Below the pieces are notes generated by a model. That model had not been told where the DNA came from. It ran no database searches and worked only from the letters and a program-made list of their open reading frames with translations. Of a stretch of DNA of 64,000 bases, positions 42,501 through 50,124 are shown piece by piece. The stretch comes from an uncultured Candidatus Poseidoniales archaeon. GTDB lineage: Archaea > Thermoplasmatota > Poseidoniia > Poseidoniales > Poseidoniaceae. How positions within the stretch are numbered: the stretch's first letter is position 1; every line of letters starts with the position of its first letter. The translations under genes and the position numbers were made by a program. The stretch is from the NCBI GenBank assembly GCA_905181785.1, contig CAJIZC010000017.1, positions 35,140 through 99,139 on the forward strand, written 5' to 3'.

Positions 42501-43112
42501 GATTGGACCCTGGCTGATGGCGCAGACGCATGCATCAACGGCCGAGGTAATTCCTCTCAAGACCGCATTGGTTGCTTTGACAAGGATGGCGATGGTTACT
42601 CGAACCCAAGTGCAGACTGGACCGTTGCTGATGGTGCAGATGCCTACGTCGAAGATCCAACCCGGTGGGTAAAGGAAACTGTGTCTTCTTCTGATTCTCC
42701 GTCCAGTGGCTCGACGGTCGTCTATGGAATCGGTGGTTTGGTGTTGATTGGCTTGCTCGCTGGTGGGGCCTTCTTGTTGCGAGGCCGCAATGGTGATGAT
42801 GAACAGAAAGCATGGGCTCAGCCTACTGCAGGTGGCATGCCGCCAATGCCCTCGATGAGCGCTCAACCAGCAGCGGTTGCCATGCCTAACTTTGCAGCAC
42901 AACCTGTGGCACAACCTGCGGTGCAACCAATCGCTCAACAGGTGTACAGCGCCGCAATTCCTCAAGTGGCACAACCGGTGGCTCAAGTGGCACAACCCGC
43001 CCCTGTAGCGGATCCTGCTCGAGATTATTACAACGGTCTCTTGGCTCAAGGCTATCCAGCAGCTGACGCACTCGGCTATACCAAGCAGTACTATCCTGCC
43101 TTCCAAGGCTGA
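39582..43112 (+). CDS. surface protein: beta-propeller-like repeats + thrombospondin type-3-like repeats
   Basis: A 1176-residue protein. A signal peptide (basic then hydrophobic, to about residue 30) is followed by repeated blades (about 55-505) with patterns such as GDVIVTGVHQGETDFGG and NIYVAGVTFTNMIFGGN, similar to SBBP-type propeller repeats. Then come DxDxDG calcium units with paired cysteines (about 510-1020), a membrane helix (VVYGIGGLVLIGLLAGGAFL) and a Gln/Pro/Ala-rich tail ending in a Tyr-rich module (YYNGLLAQGYPAADALGYTK). The tail motif resembles short C-terminal modules in other surface proteins of this window. Probably a cell-surface binding or degradative protein. No catalytic residues recognised. 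Confidence 0.88.
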   Translation: MRTSWLRSAACLLTVLMLASLLLPMAEPSARNAAEPSSVLEPLNTIQRIQAGASTANPMLVAGGTPSGAEFVESLEYAPGMYAFGGTWNTSNAQSLNFGGNTLAPTSPYGQEFFMAAVDSSGQYQYVKGANHNMQGNPGVSIFSDIAVGMGGEVVVAGLYSGAIQFGSVTIATAATDGFIAMTDPSGQWLWAHSFQTVVNNSQEFSQIDHITIDQMGDVIVTGVHQGETDFGGTSFNVSDQEVFVAKINGQQGILTWATSGGGVGNQITGGVAVDSIGNIYVAGVTFTNMIFGGNSYAPSGTSDTFLLNLDSSGVVKWLTGMGTPNQDTQVTAVRMSQNDDLYLGGLYDGTLQGTGPSGAWSITANQGQQDAFVLKNPFNTLSAQTSWASTGGSSSTDTVRDLAINSMNEVFIVNVIDATFTGGSQSAVVAGNFDGMVAGLSATGAWDWMETTGSAAYEVLYSIAINESDIVTVGGGVGGGTMNKGPLSVTAASSWDAMLWSLDPSSKKDADVDGVPDYSDNCPNTSNPTQANTDGDLDGDACDSDDDNDGLTDNFPDLCPRGGQFNWTSSQDASNPSASTDWDNDGCKDDSEDSDDDNDQIDDVDDNCQWTSYDPPRPTWVSNSASDIDGDGCRDSDEDTDDDADGFDDVGDDCPTVSGTSLNGTQGCLDSDGDSWADDFDDCPNQAGDSTLGGKNACPDADGDGWADVDDAFDDDATQWADADSDGYGDNPQGTTPDDCANQAGTSTVDRVGCFDADEDGYSDSDGFWSTEDGADAFGNDPTQWSDFDEDGFGDNWANDSWNDRNPSWPGAFNPDVTSQDACPLQAGTSWQAGMIGCPDADGDGWYDVMDAFPQEPTQYADADGDGFGDNQSGFEPDACPQQAGTSTFDRFGCLDSDGDQRSDPDIDWMPTQGGDAFPSEPTQWADADLDGYGDNPTGVTPDDCPAVRDTSSIDRLGCADTDGDGFSDPDADWTLADGADACINGRGNSSQDRIGCFDKDGDGYSNPSADWTVADGADAYVEDPTRWVKETVSSSDSPSSGSTVVYGIGGLVLIGLLAGGAFLLRGRNGDDEQKAWAQPTAGGMPPMPSMSAQPAAVAMPNFAAQPVAQPAVQPIAQQVYSAAIPQVAQPVAQVAQPAPVADPARDYYNGLLAQGYPAADALGYTKQYYPAFQG
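41107..42650 (+). repeat. thrombospondin type-3-like coding repeat region
   Basis: About fifteen imperfect units around DADGDGYGDNP-type calcium loops, alternating with Cys-containing segments such as DDCPNQAGDSTLG and DDCANQAGTSTVDRVGC. Unit length is irregular (about 36-60 codons), unlike the regular 81-nt units of the surface protein at 13615-17712. Confidence 0.75.
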
Positions 43113-43196
43113 TTGCTTTGGGATTAGGAATTGGATATGTAAGACATTCCATAGGGTCCATGAATCGTTCGTCATGTGATGCAATGAGGTGAGAAT

Positions 43197-43577
43197 GTGA
43201 CATTTGATTCGGCATACGAACCTTTTTTCCAACCACCTGGATGGATTGTTGGTCCTGTGTGGGCTGTGCTTTACACCTGCTTAGCGTTCAGCATTACAAC
43301 CATGCTCAACGCTCGTGAAGAAGTACCACAATCGAACTTGATCGTGGCTTTGTTCTTCATTCAACTCGCCGTTAACCTCGCTTGGCCCTCTGTGTTCAAT
43401 TCAGAACGCTATCTTCTTTCTTTAGTGATGATCGTCGTGATGGTGGTGTTCACTGGCATCTATTCCATTGCGATCTACAAGCCTGTTCCAACAGCTTCCA
43501 TGCTGGTGTGGCCCTACATCGCTTGGGTGAGTTTTGCTGGGGCAATCAACCTCGCTTACTACCTCGAGGCGTCTTGA
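43197..43577 (+). CDS. tspO: TspO/MBR family membrane protein, short form
   Basis: A 126-residue protein with about four membrane helices. The FFQPPGWIVGPVWAVLYTCLAF stretch (quoted in two parts in family logos as PPGW and GPVWxxLY) matches the TspO signature at the start of helix 2; a WxxVFN equivalent, NLAWPSVFNSER, follows, and the C-terminal SFAGAINLAYYLE matches too. TspO proteins usually have about 150-160 residues and five helices; the first helix is missing, and an in-frame stop at 43185 prevents extension. Start GTG at 43197 with GAGGTGAG upstream. Binds tetrapyrroles in other organisms; role here unknown. Confidence 0.75.
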   Translation: MTFDSAYEPFFQPPGWIVGPVWAVLYTCLAFSITTMLNAREEVPQSNLIVALFFIQLAVNLAWPSVFNSERYLLSLVMIVVMVVFTGIYSIAIYKPVPTASMLVWPYIAWVSFAGAINLAYYLEAS

Positions 43578-43800
43578 AAAGGGCGTCAAGACCGTGAGCC
43601 AAAATCCTCAAGATCTGGCTTAGTGACTTCGGCATTCAGTCCTGCAACCACAGCCACGACCACGTGCAAAAGGAGGCCTATCCAATCATCCGCATGCACA
43701 GGGCCCTGAATAATTCCCGCTCAACATATGGTTCCCCATGCGTTCGGGTTTGGAATGTATCGATAAAAATGTGGTTTCGATTCAACGAAGTTTCAGAATA

Positions 43801-44700
43801 TTATGATTTATTATTCAATCGAGGGAAAAGAGCAGGAGTGCTTTCTCTATATTTTTGATATTCTGGATCCTCTCCCCACTTTTCCAAAGCTCGTTTATCG
43901 AGTATTGGAATCCCGCTGAGTTTCGTTAAGAGAAGATAAATGAATATGGGCGAGATCCAAGCAACTCTTTCTAGACCGCTAAAGCAAGACATTCCAAAGA
44001 AGGCAATTCCAGTCCATAACACAATTTCTCCTAAGTAGTTCGGATGCCTTGAGTAAGACCACAAGCCCCTGTCAATCCATTTGCCCTGATTCTCAGATTC
44101 AGTATTAAATACTGTTTTTTGGTGATCTGCTATGGCTTCAATACCAAATCCTATGATCCATATTGACAATCCTATACCGTCCCACACCCCAAATGCAGGT
44201 GCTGAATCTGCTTGACTGTTGATGACAATAACTACGACCATTGTCAGGAAAACCCACAGGCCTTGAATCGTCCATGGTACCAGAAACCGGACTGGGGAGT
44301 TTTTTAATTGATCAAAACGTCCATCTTTTCCAGTTCGATGAATACGAAAATAAAGAAAACAGGACAGGCGCAAAGACCAGATCACAACAAGTAAACTGAC
44401 GATTAATTCTCTCAAACTTGGAGGTTCAGACTGAGATCCTGCCCAAAGGCTGAATCCCACTGCTGTGAGGTAGGTCAAACCACCCACCAAATCATAGAAG
44501 CGTTCAGTTTTTCCAATCGAGGCTGGTATCCATGCAATCCATTGTAACCCGATGCAAATCACTGCACAATACAGCACTGCGGAGTACCCATTCAAAACGA
44601 CTGAATTATGTTCAACAGCACGAACCATCAAAAAGAGAATGATAAACACTGAAGCTACAACAATTGTTGTTAATCGCAAATCTTGACGAGTAGAATCCAT
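43801..44700 (-). CDS. DUF1295/isoprenylcysteine-methyltransferase-like membrane protein
   Basis: A 299-residue polytopic protein. The C-terminal half resembles the steroid 5-alpha-reductase/ICMT-like family: GKWIDRGLWSYSRHPNYLGEIVLW contains the conserved RHPNYLGE motif near a membrane helix, followed by a WGEDPEYQKYRESTPALFP tail. Such proteins act on isoprenoid or sterol-like substrates. The gene reads as noticeably more AT-rich than its neighbours (ATT, AAT and AAA codons are frequent), suggesting recent transfer. ATG 44700 is preferred over earlier in-frame codons up to 44748, because the additional residues are basic and precede the first helix. Confidence 0.8.
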   Translation of the reverse strand: MDSTRQDLRLTTIVVASVFIILFLMVRAVEHNSVVLNGYSAVLYCAVICIGLQWIAWIPASIGKTERFYDLVGGLTYLTAVGFSLWAGSQSEPPSLRELIVSLLVVIWSLRLSCFLYFRIHRTGKDGRFDQLKNSPVRFLVPWTIQGLWVFLTMVVVIVINSQADSAPAFGVWDGIGLSIWIIGFGIEAIADHQKTVFNTESENQGKWIDRGLWSYSRHPNYLGEIVLWTGIAFFGMSCFSGLERVAWISPIFIYLLLTKLSGIPILDKRALEKWGEDPEYQKYRESTPALFPRLNNKS

Positions 44701-44799
44701 TGCTATTCCTCTTATAACCATCATCCTCTTGTTAATAATTCTGCTCACATGGCTTACTCAGGCCATATTGAAACGGACCTTTGAAAGGCAGTTGTCGGA

Positions 44800-45957
44800 T
44801 CACGTGAGAACTTCAAGCAATCGGTCTTGCTCAGCAGCCATACGCAATTCCATAGCGATTCTTCGCCCACTGCTCATTGGTTTGCGCCATGTAGCGTTTC
44901 CATAGGGGTGGCCAACGCTGACGTGGACGTTCGTGCCGCCACCTAAACGAGGCGCTACATCGTAGATGTAGTAATTCATGTCCTTGTCAATGCAGGTTTG
45001 CAAACAAAACGGTCCAATGATTCCCGGGTCGTAGTGTTCCTTGCTGGCGGTGATGAATTTCTCTCCGAGTTCAAACGCCTTTTCGAGCAAAGATTCTCGG
45101 ATGGTGGCGGTGTTGTGTCCAACCACGGTCATCTCTGGGATTTGTTGGTGAGTTGGCATGGTCATTTGCTGAGGTGCTGGCAAGCGAACATGACCGTCGA
45201 GTGAAGATTCAAAGCGCCAATCAACGCCGAGCAGTTCCAACTTCTCGCCTTCTTCAGCTAGCGGGCTGTAGAAGAAATTGAGGTTGAACACTGGCCCAAT
45301 GACGTAGCGCTCGATGCGTGCTCCTTCGAGGGAGGCTTGGTCGATCACGCCTTCTGCGAGCAGTGCTTTGGATTTCTCAAGGTATTCCTCATACGAGGCA
45401 CAGGTGAAGAAGCCACGTTCCAGCTTTTTCTGGGCGTGGTGCAACTTAACAATAACCAGGCAATCGATGTCTTGCGGATCAGCGATGGCTTCAGGGTAGG
45501 GCAGGCCTGCCTTGTCGAGGATCCAATAGTAGTCTTGGTCTTCGGTCCGCTCTTCCATACGCAGCATGTTTCTCGAACCAAACAATGGAACCTTGAACGT
45601 GTCTTCAACATCAGCGATGGAGGAATACGAGGTGAAGGAACGGTTTGGGATGTAAACCACATTGCGCTTGCGCATTTCTGCTTGCATCTCTGGCTGCATC
45701 ACGTCGTTGAAGGATGGCATCACAATTGCTTTGTCGACCATACCTCGGGTGACCCGCCCGGAACTGCTCCTGTGGGCCTTGAAGTAATTTGCATAGGTCC
45801 TGTGACGGCCTTCCTTGCAGTAGGCAACGGTTGGGAATCCTTCTTCGATTGCCCCGTCACAAATGTCCAATGCAGAGTGGGATGCGGTCATCCCAATGCG
45901 GAGTTTCATTCGGTCGTAATCATCAACGATGGCTGCAATTTCATCTTTCGATAGCAT
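44800..45957 (-). CDS. purP: FAICAR synthetase, archaeal purine biosynthesis
   Basis: A 385-residue ATP-grasp enzyme of the archaeal PurP family: formate-dependent conversion of AICAR to FAICAR with ATP, replacing the formyltransferase half of PurH. Landmarks: ASHSALDICDGAIEEGFPT at the N-terminus, a LFGSRNMLRMEERTEDQDYY segment (typical motif order), FYSPLAE, the LLGVDWRFES domain, and the C-terminal IYDVAPRLGGGTNVHV motif with the metal-binding acidic end. ATG 45957. It is read in the same direction as the coiled-coil protein but 64 nt after its stop, so linkage is uncertain. Confidence 0.93.
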   Translation of the reverse strand: MLSKDEIAAIVDDYDRMKLRIGMTASHSALDICDGAIEEGFPTVAYCKEGRHRTYANYFKAHRSSSGRVTRGMVDKAIVMPSFNDVMQPEMQAEMRKRNVVYIPNRSFTSYSSIADVEDTFKVPLFGSRNMLRMEERTEDQDYYWILDKAGLPYPEAIADPQDIDCLVIVKLHHAQKKLERGFFTCASYEEYLEKSKALLAEGVIDQASLEGARIERYVIGPVFNLNFFYSPLAEEGEKLELLGVDWRFESSLDGHVRLPAPQQMTMPTHQQIPEMTVVGHNTATIRESLLEKAFELGEKFITASKEHYDPGIIGPFCLQTCIDKDMNYYIYDVAPRLGGGTNVHVSVGHPYGNATWRKPMSSGRRIAMELRMAAEQDRLLEVLT

Positions 45958-46021
45958 AGAGAGTCCCTCGGTATTCCTTCCTGTGGTCGGGGGGGTCTTT
46001 CATCTCATCGCTGAGCGATGT

Positions 46022-46918
46022 TCAGTCAAATCGCTGGAGTTGCATCAACTCGTCAGTGGAAAGCGTTTCTCCTGACATCAACTTGCTCATCAGATCTTGC
46101 ACTTCAACACGGGCCGACGGACGCTGTCCTGCACCAGCACTTGCGCCGCGCATAGCACGGAGCATGTCTTGGATGGAGTGCAAGCAGCGCAAGGAAACGA
46201 TGTACAAGTGGTGCGACTTGTCGGCCTCCTTCTTTGACTTGCGGAGTTCTCGGTGTGCGGATTCGGCCTTGTCGCGTTGGCGATCGACTTCCTTGTTCCA
46301 TTGAAGCATCAAATCGTGAGCTTCTTGTGCGGCTTGGGCTGCTGTCGTCACTTCTTCGTGAGCCGACTCTTGCGCTTCCATTGCGGTAGCGAGCATTTCC
46401 CGTGCTGCCTTGAGTTCTGTGTTGCCGTCTTCACTGGTCTTCATCTTCTTGACCTTCGCGCTGATTTCCTTCATGCGCTTCATGACCTTGGTTTCGTTGT
46501 TTCCAGTGTGGCGCCCACGTTCGAATTCGTTTTCGAGGCGACTGAGTTCACGGCGAAGGGTGTGAATTGTTTCTGGTGGCTTTTCACGGCGTCCACGTCG
46601 TTGGCCAGGTTCGACAGGAGCAGGAGCGGCTTGTGGGCCCTTTGCTGCTTCGAGGAGTTCCTTTGCTGCACGAACTTGAGTGTTTGCTTCTTGGCGAGCG
46701 GATTTCTTTTCACGAACGATTTCGTTCATTTGTTCTCGGATTTCACGTTGTTCGCGCACTTGCACGATGAGTTCTCGAACTTCAGCATTCAAATCGTTGC
46801 GATTTCCGGTGAATGTCTTCGATTTATCGTTCCATTCGTCACGGATTGTTCGGTAACTGGTGGCTTTGCCGTCTACCAGTTTGCGTCGCTCTTCGAGTTG
46901 AGTTTTGAATTCAGTCAT
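46022..46918 (-). CDS. archaeal COG1340-like coiled-coil protein (1)
   Basis: A 298-residue protein that is almost entirely long charged coiled coil (Glu/Lys/Arg-rich heptads) from about residue 5 to 260, including a basic Ser/Ala linker around residue 105. It resembles the uncharacterised archaeal coiled-coil family often labelled COG1340. The C-terminus ends in a conserved-looking motif, SGETLSTDELMQLQRFD (282-298), similar to the motif near the end of the nucleotidyltransferase at 47944-50124. A Roadblock-domain gene precedes it. A structural or scaffold role is inferred. Confidence 0.8.
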   Translation of the reverse strand: MTEFKTQLEERRKLVDGKATSYRTIRDEWNDKSKTFTGNRNDLNAEVRELIVQVREQREIREQMNEIVREKKSARQEANTQVRAAKELLEAAKGPQAAPAPVEPGQRRGRREKPPETIHTLRRELSRLENEFERGRHTGNNETKVMKRMKEISAKVKKMKTSEDGNTELKAAREMLATAMEAQESAHEEVTTAAQAAQEAHDLMLQWNKEVDRQRDKAESAHRELRKSKKEADKSHHLYIVSLRCLHSIQDMLRAMRGASAGAGQRPSARVEVQDLMSKLMSGETLSTDELMQLQRFD

Positions 46919-47073
46919 TCTCTATCGCACCTGTTCAATGGAAGATTCCCATCTTCTCACCGGTTTGGCGACCTTGCACCCCCATTTAATCCCTTCACTG
47001 GGAAGCGATGATGTCAATGGCCTGAAGCGACGGGTCTTTGCAGCAGGAACAGCGAGTTTTGGAGGCTCTTGAT

Positions 47074-47391
47074 TCAGACAACCAACGCATCGAGGGAAGC
47101 GATTGATTGGTCGAAAGCAGCCCGTATCTCGCCCAAGTTCGATCCGACTTGGCACTTGAGCACCAGCACCCTTTGACCCTTCAAACGATGGGCCATCACG
47201 CAAGCATGCTCCCCTTGTAGGGTGACCCGAGATGTTTGTGCAGCGTCCAACGGACCAACAGCCTGCGCGAGTTGGTTCACCGTATCATCGTGGCGAGGAG
47301 CGGTAAAAGTCACGAAGCCATCGCGGTCGAGCAGGGCCACTTGAAGCACGCCGTTGTTGGCGATGAGCCCGTCCAACACCCGTTGTTCCAC
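47074..47391 (-). CDS. Roadblock/LC7-domain protein
   Basis: A 105-residue protein of the Roadblock/LC7 fold: N-terminal helix, LIANNGVLQVALLDRDGF strand pair, central helix with QLAQAVGPLDAAQ, then VTLQGEHACVMAHRL and VLKCQVGSNLGEIRAAF strands and helix. These small proteins regulate small GTPases. The start is GTG at 47391; an in-frame stop lies about 36 nt upstream, with no ATG between. It precedes the coiled-coil gene at 46022-46918 by about 150 nt. No small GTPase is present in the window. Confidence 0.75.
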   Translation of the reverse strand: MEQRVLDGLIANNGVLQVALLDRDGFVTFTAPRHDDTVNQLAQAVGPLDAAQTSRVTLQGEHACVMAHRLKGQRVLVLKCQVGSNLGEIRAAFDQSIASLDALVV

Positions 47392-47440
47392 AACCTTGGG
47401 ATGCTGAAGGGGCCGCTTAACCTTTCACCTTGTTTCTGTG

Positions 47441-47938
47441 CTACTTGGAGGTGCGGATTTGTGGGATTGGTCCCTTCATCATGAATCCTAGACCTGATTG
47501 GTAATAGTTCTCTAGGTGAGTTTTCACTTCTAAGCCCCTCACCCTATAGAATTGCTGAGCTCTTATGTTTGCCGCTTTCACTTCCAGTTGGACAAATATT
47601 TTTTGTTCCGTTCGTGCAGCAGCCATCAAGTGGTTCCAAGCCTTTGAACCCCACCCCATGCCCTGCAAATCGCTGCGGATGGCAAAAGCCGCAATCCGAA
47701 CTCCATGATCCAAAAAGGGCAACGACCAAAGCAGCCCTTTGAGGGCGAGTGGATCTGGGTAGAGCTTCATGTCCACAAGGAGCATGTTGCCCTCCCATGC
47801 CGGGATGGGCAAAGATGAAACCGAAACATCAGCGTATGCTTCTCCAGTTTCTTGGAGGAACAAGTCTTGGACGGCTTCGCGCCATTCGGACGGCAATTGG
47901 CTTGGTTCGACACCCAAAATCCATTGGATGTCAACCAT
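47441..47938 (-). CDS. GNAT-family N-acetyltransferase
   Basis: About 165 residues. Acetyl-CoA-binding motif A is clear: FAIRSDLQGMGWGSKAWNHL, with Q-G-x-G-x-G, followed by a strand-turn region QLEVKAANIRAQQFYRVRGLEV, typical of RimI-like enzymes (NxxAxxFYxxxGF). Substrate unknown. ATG 47938 lies just 6 nt after the stop of the nucleotidyltransferase gene; an upstream TTG at 47947 would overlap it. Probably the third gene of the coiled-coil/nucleotidyltransferase operon. Confidence 0.85.
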   Translation of the reverse strand: MVDIQWILGVEPSQLPSEWREAVQDLFLQETGEAYADVSVSSLPIPAWEGNMLLVDMKLYPDPLALKGLLWSLPFLDHGVRIAAFAIRSDLQGMGWGSKAWNHLMAAARTEQKIFVQLEVKAANIRAQQFYRVRGLEVKTHLENYYQSGLGFMMKGPIPQIRTSK

Positions 47939-47943
47939 TAAGA

Positions 47944-50124
47944 TCAATCCTTTTGACCTTTTTTCGACTGTGAACGTACCCCACGGTGAGCGGTTAAGCC
48001 TCTTGCGTTGGCTTTCTTTTTGCGTTCTTGACGGCGAGAGGATTTTGCCGTTGTTTTCTTTTGGGTCACCGAATTGAATCCACCGCTGTTGAGCAAGATG
48101 TCGAGGTCACTGAGCGAGAAGGTTTCACCTGAAGCAGCACGGGCTTGCACCTCTTCGGGGCGTGGTCCGTTGTTGCGAGGTTTCCAGTCCGCTGAACCCG
48201 ACTTTGTTCGCTTTTTCCCGCCGCCTTTTTGACCGCGGTGATTGCCTTTGTGAGGTGAAGGGTTTGAACTGATTCGCACCCAAGCGTCCAAGCGACCTTT
48301 TTCTCTTCGCAAACGTCGCAGTTCCTGACGGCGTTGGTCGATGACCTTCATCAACTTGTGAGCCTTTTTGTCAAACTGCATTGCATCGCTGAAGTTCAAA
48401 TCCAGATCCTTGAGCATTGGCTCTGCTTCAAGCAATTCTGTCTTGTGCTTTTGCTGCTCTTTTTCATTTTCTTTGAGCGATCGAACTGCTGCTTTCTGTT
48501 CCTTCAAGAGGGCGATGAAAGCCTGATGTGCATCTTGAGCCTTGGTTGCTTCTTGATGCATGGCTTGCAGTTCGAAGAACCAAGCAAATTGATCCTCTTC
48601 CCTGCGCAACGACGGCACTTGGAATAAGTCGATTTCACCTGTCAGCTGCAGGTAGACATCCGAAAGAAGTTCGTTGATTCTGTAAAGGGGTAAGCCGACT
48701 CGCTTGTTAATTTCATCGCGCTGCTTTTGCAGTTCATCCATCTTTTGGGAACGGGGTCGAAGTGTTCGTACAATGGTACGCAATTCATTGCGCAAATCTG
48801 AGGTTTCCTCAATGGTTCCTCGAAGGGCGCGAGACATCTTGATGTTGTGCTGTCGTTCTTCAGTCAACGCAGTCATGCGTTCGTCAAGCGCTTCTATGGC
48901 CGTTGTGTTTTCCTTGACAAGGGCTGCAACTTCGACGGCAGACTGGGTCCTGAGGTCTGCGAACAAATCGAATTCCTCAACGGGCAAGAAACGGTCTGGG
49001 TGTTTGGCATCAACGATGGTCCCCCAACGCTCCCCGCTCGCCATAGCCATGCACGCTTTGAACAGTTCTTCTTGAACATCCAGAGCACCAGCAGGTCGCA
49101 ACACCCGGCTGAGGTCGTGATTGAGGTCGAATGGATCTTCGATAGGGAGTGAATGCAATCCCAATCGAGTTTTCTTTTCCATCAAGATTGCTTTTTCTGC
49201 CCTCGGAGTGGCGTACTTCCAGCCCTTTGATTTCCGAGTGACGAAGTCACCGGTGCGCACAGATACAACATTGTCTTTGAACGGCCATGCTGCTGCGTAT
49301 TGGAAGATAAATTCAACAAATAACTCCCCTATGCTTTGATTGTTCTTTGGATCCAAAACCAGTGAGTCAACTTCGCCCATCGTCAAGTCGTAGGTCTGTC
49401 CTTCAACTTCCACCATAGTTCGCTCTTTCCCAGCCTGGAGTATAGGTGCGACTGGGGGGTTGGTTCGTTGCATGGATTGGACAGCCAACAAGGTCCAGGC
49501 GTAGGAAGAAAAGGTTCCAGAAGCGGCATCACAGACATCGCGTCGCAAAGCCCAATGCTTTACTGCGAGAATGAGGGTTCGGATGCGATCGTCGCAGGCC
49601 GAAAATCGCTTCAGGAGTTCTGTATTGTGCAACGCTAAGGTGTTGTTGATTGAGATGTCAACAGGGATTTTTGTCCGCTCGTCCTTGAACTTGATGATTG
49701 GTACCTTCGCTCTTGGCAGCATGACGATGTCCTCCATGTCATGTTGCTTGAGAAGGCGATTGACTTGGCGGAGTGTCTTTGCTGGAACATCGCCCTTGAA
49801 TTGCAAGCACAAGTCCAAATCGCCCGCTTGCAAAGTGAGCCCAGATTCAGATGAGCCGAATTGCTGAAGTGTGGCGTTTTTGAACCGTCGCTCAAGCGTG
49901 CGTTTGAGGTGTTGAAACAAACCCGCTCGGGCTTTGAGTTGCTTTGATGTTGGCCCTTCCGTCTTGAGCATGGCTTCAATACCTTCACCGATGTTGAGGA
50001 TGACCTCTTCGCTGATGGATTCGAGGTTGGGCAACTCCAACGTTCCCGTCAAATGCTTGTGAACATGGGGCCAGCGAGCCATTTGCTGAGGTGTGAACCC
50101 GGTTACTTTGCACTCATCGCTCAC
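47944..50124 (-). CDS. Cid1/TUTase-like nucleotidyltransferase with long coiled coil and basic tail
   Basis: A 726-residue protein. Residues about 60-340 carry the signature order of eukaryotic non-canonical poly(A)/poly(U) polymerases: FGSSESGL (89-96), DLDL with Asp102/Asp104, IPVDISIN with Asp156 (catalytic triad), SSYAWTLL (206-213), the PAP-associated SIGELFVEFIFQYA (264-277) and EDPFDLNHDLSR (329-340), which matches the 'DPFx..HN' motif of Cid1-like enzymes. Residues about 390-615 are coiled coil, then a Lys/Arg/Gly-rich segment follows, a SGETFSLSDLDILL motif (665-678), and a strongly basic end. Adds nucleotides to RNA 3' ends in eukaryotes; target here unknown. GTG start overlaps the coiled-coil stop (GTGA). 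Confidence 0.85.
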   Translation of the reverse strand: MSDECKVTGFTPQQMARWPHVHKHLTGTLELPNLESISEEVILNIGEGIEAMLKTEGPTSKQLKARAGLFQHLKRTLERRFKNATLQQFGSSESGLTLQAGDLDLCLQFKGDVPAKTLRQVNRLLKQHDMEDIVMLPRAKVPIIKFKDERTKIPVDISINNTLALHNTELLKRFSACDDRIRTLILAVKHWALRRDVCDAASGTFSSYAWTLLAVQSMQRTNPPVAPILQAGKERTMVEVEGQTYDLTMGEVDSLVLDPKNNQSIGELFVEFIFQYAAAWPFKDNVVSVRTGDFVTRKSKGWKYATPRAEKAILMEKKTRLGLHSLPIEDPFDLNHDLSRVLRPAGALDVQEELFKACMAMASGERWGTIVDAKHPDRFLPVEEFDLFADLRTQSAVEVAALVKENTTAIEALDERMTALTEERQHNIKMSRALRGTIEETSDLRNELRTIVRTLRPRSQKMDELQKQRDEINKRVGLPLYRINELLSDVYLQLTGEIDLFQVPSLRREEDQFAWFFELQAMHQEATKAQDAHQAFIALLKEQKAAVRSLKENEKEQQKHKTELLEAEPMLKDLDLNFSDAMQFDKKAHKLMKVIDQRRQELRRLRREKGRLDAWVRISSNPSPHKGNHRGQKGGGKKRTKSGSADWKPRNNGPRPEEVQARAASGETFSLSDLDILLNSGGFNSVTQKKTTAKSSRRQERKKKANARGLTAHRGVRSQSKKGQKD

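Noticed and set aside
46919..47073. Gap of 155 nt between the coiled-coil gene and the Roadblock gene
   Set aside because: Looked for tRNA, small frames or hairpins and saw nothing supportable.
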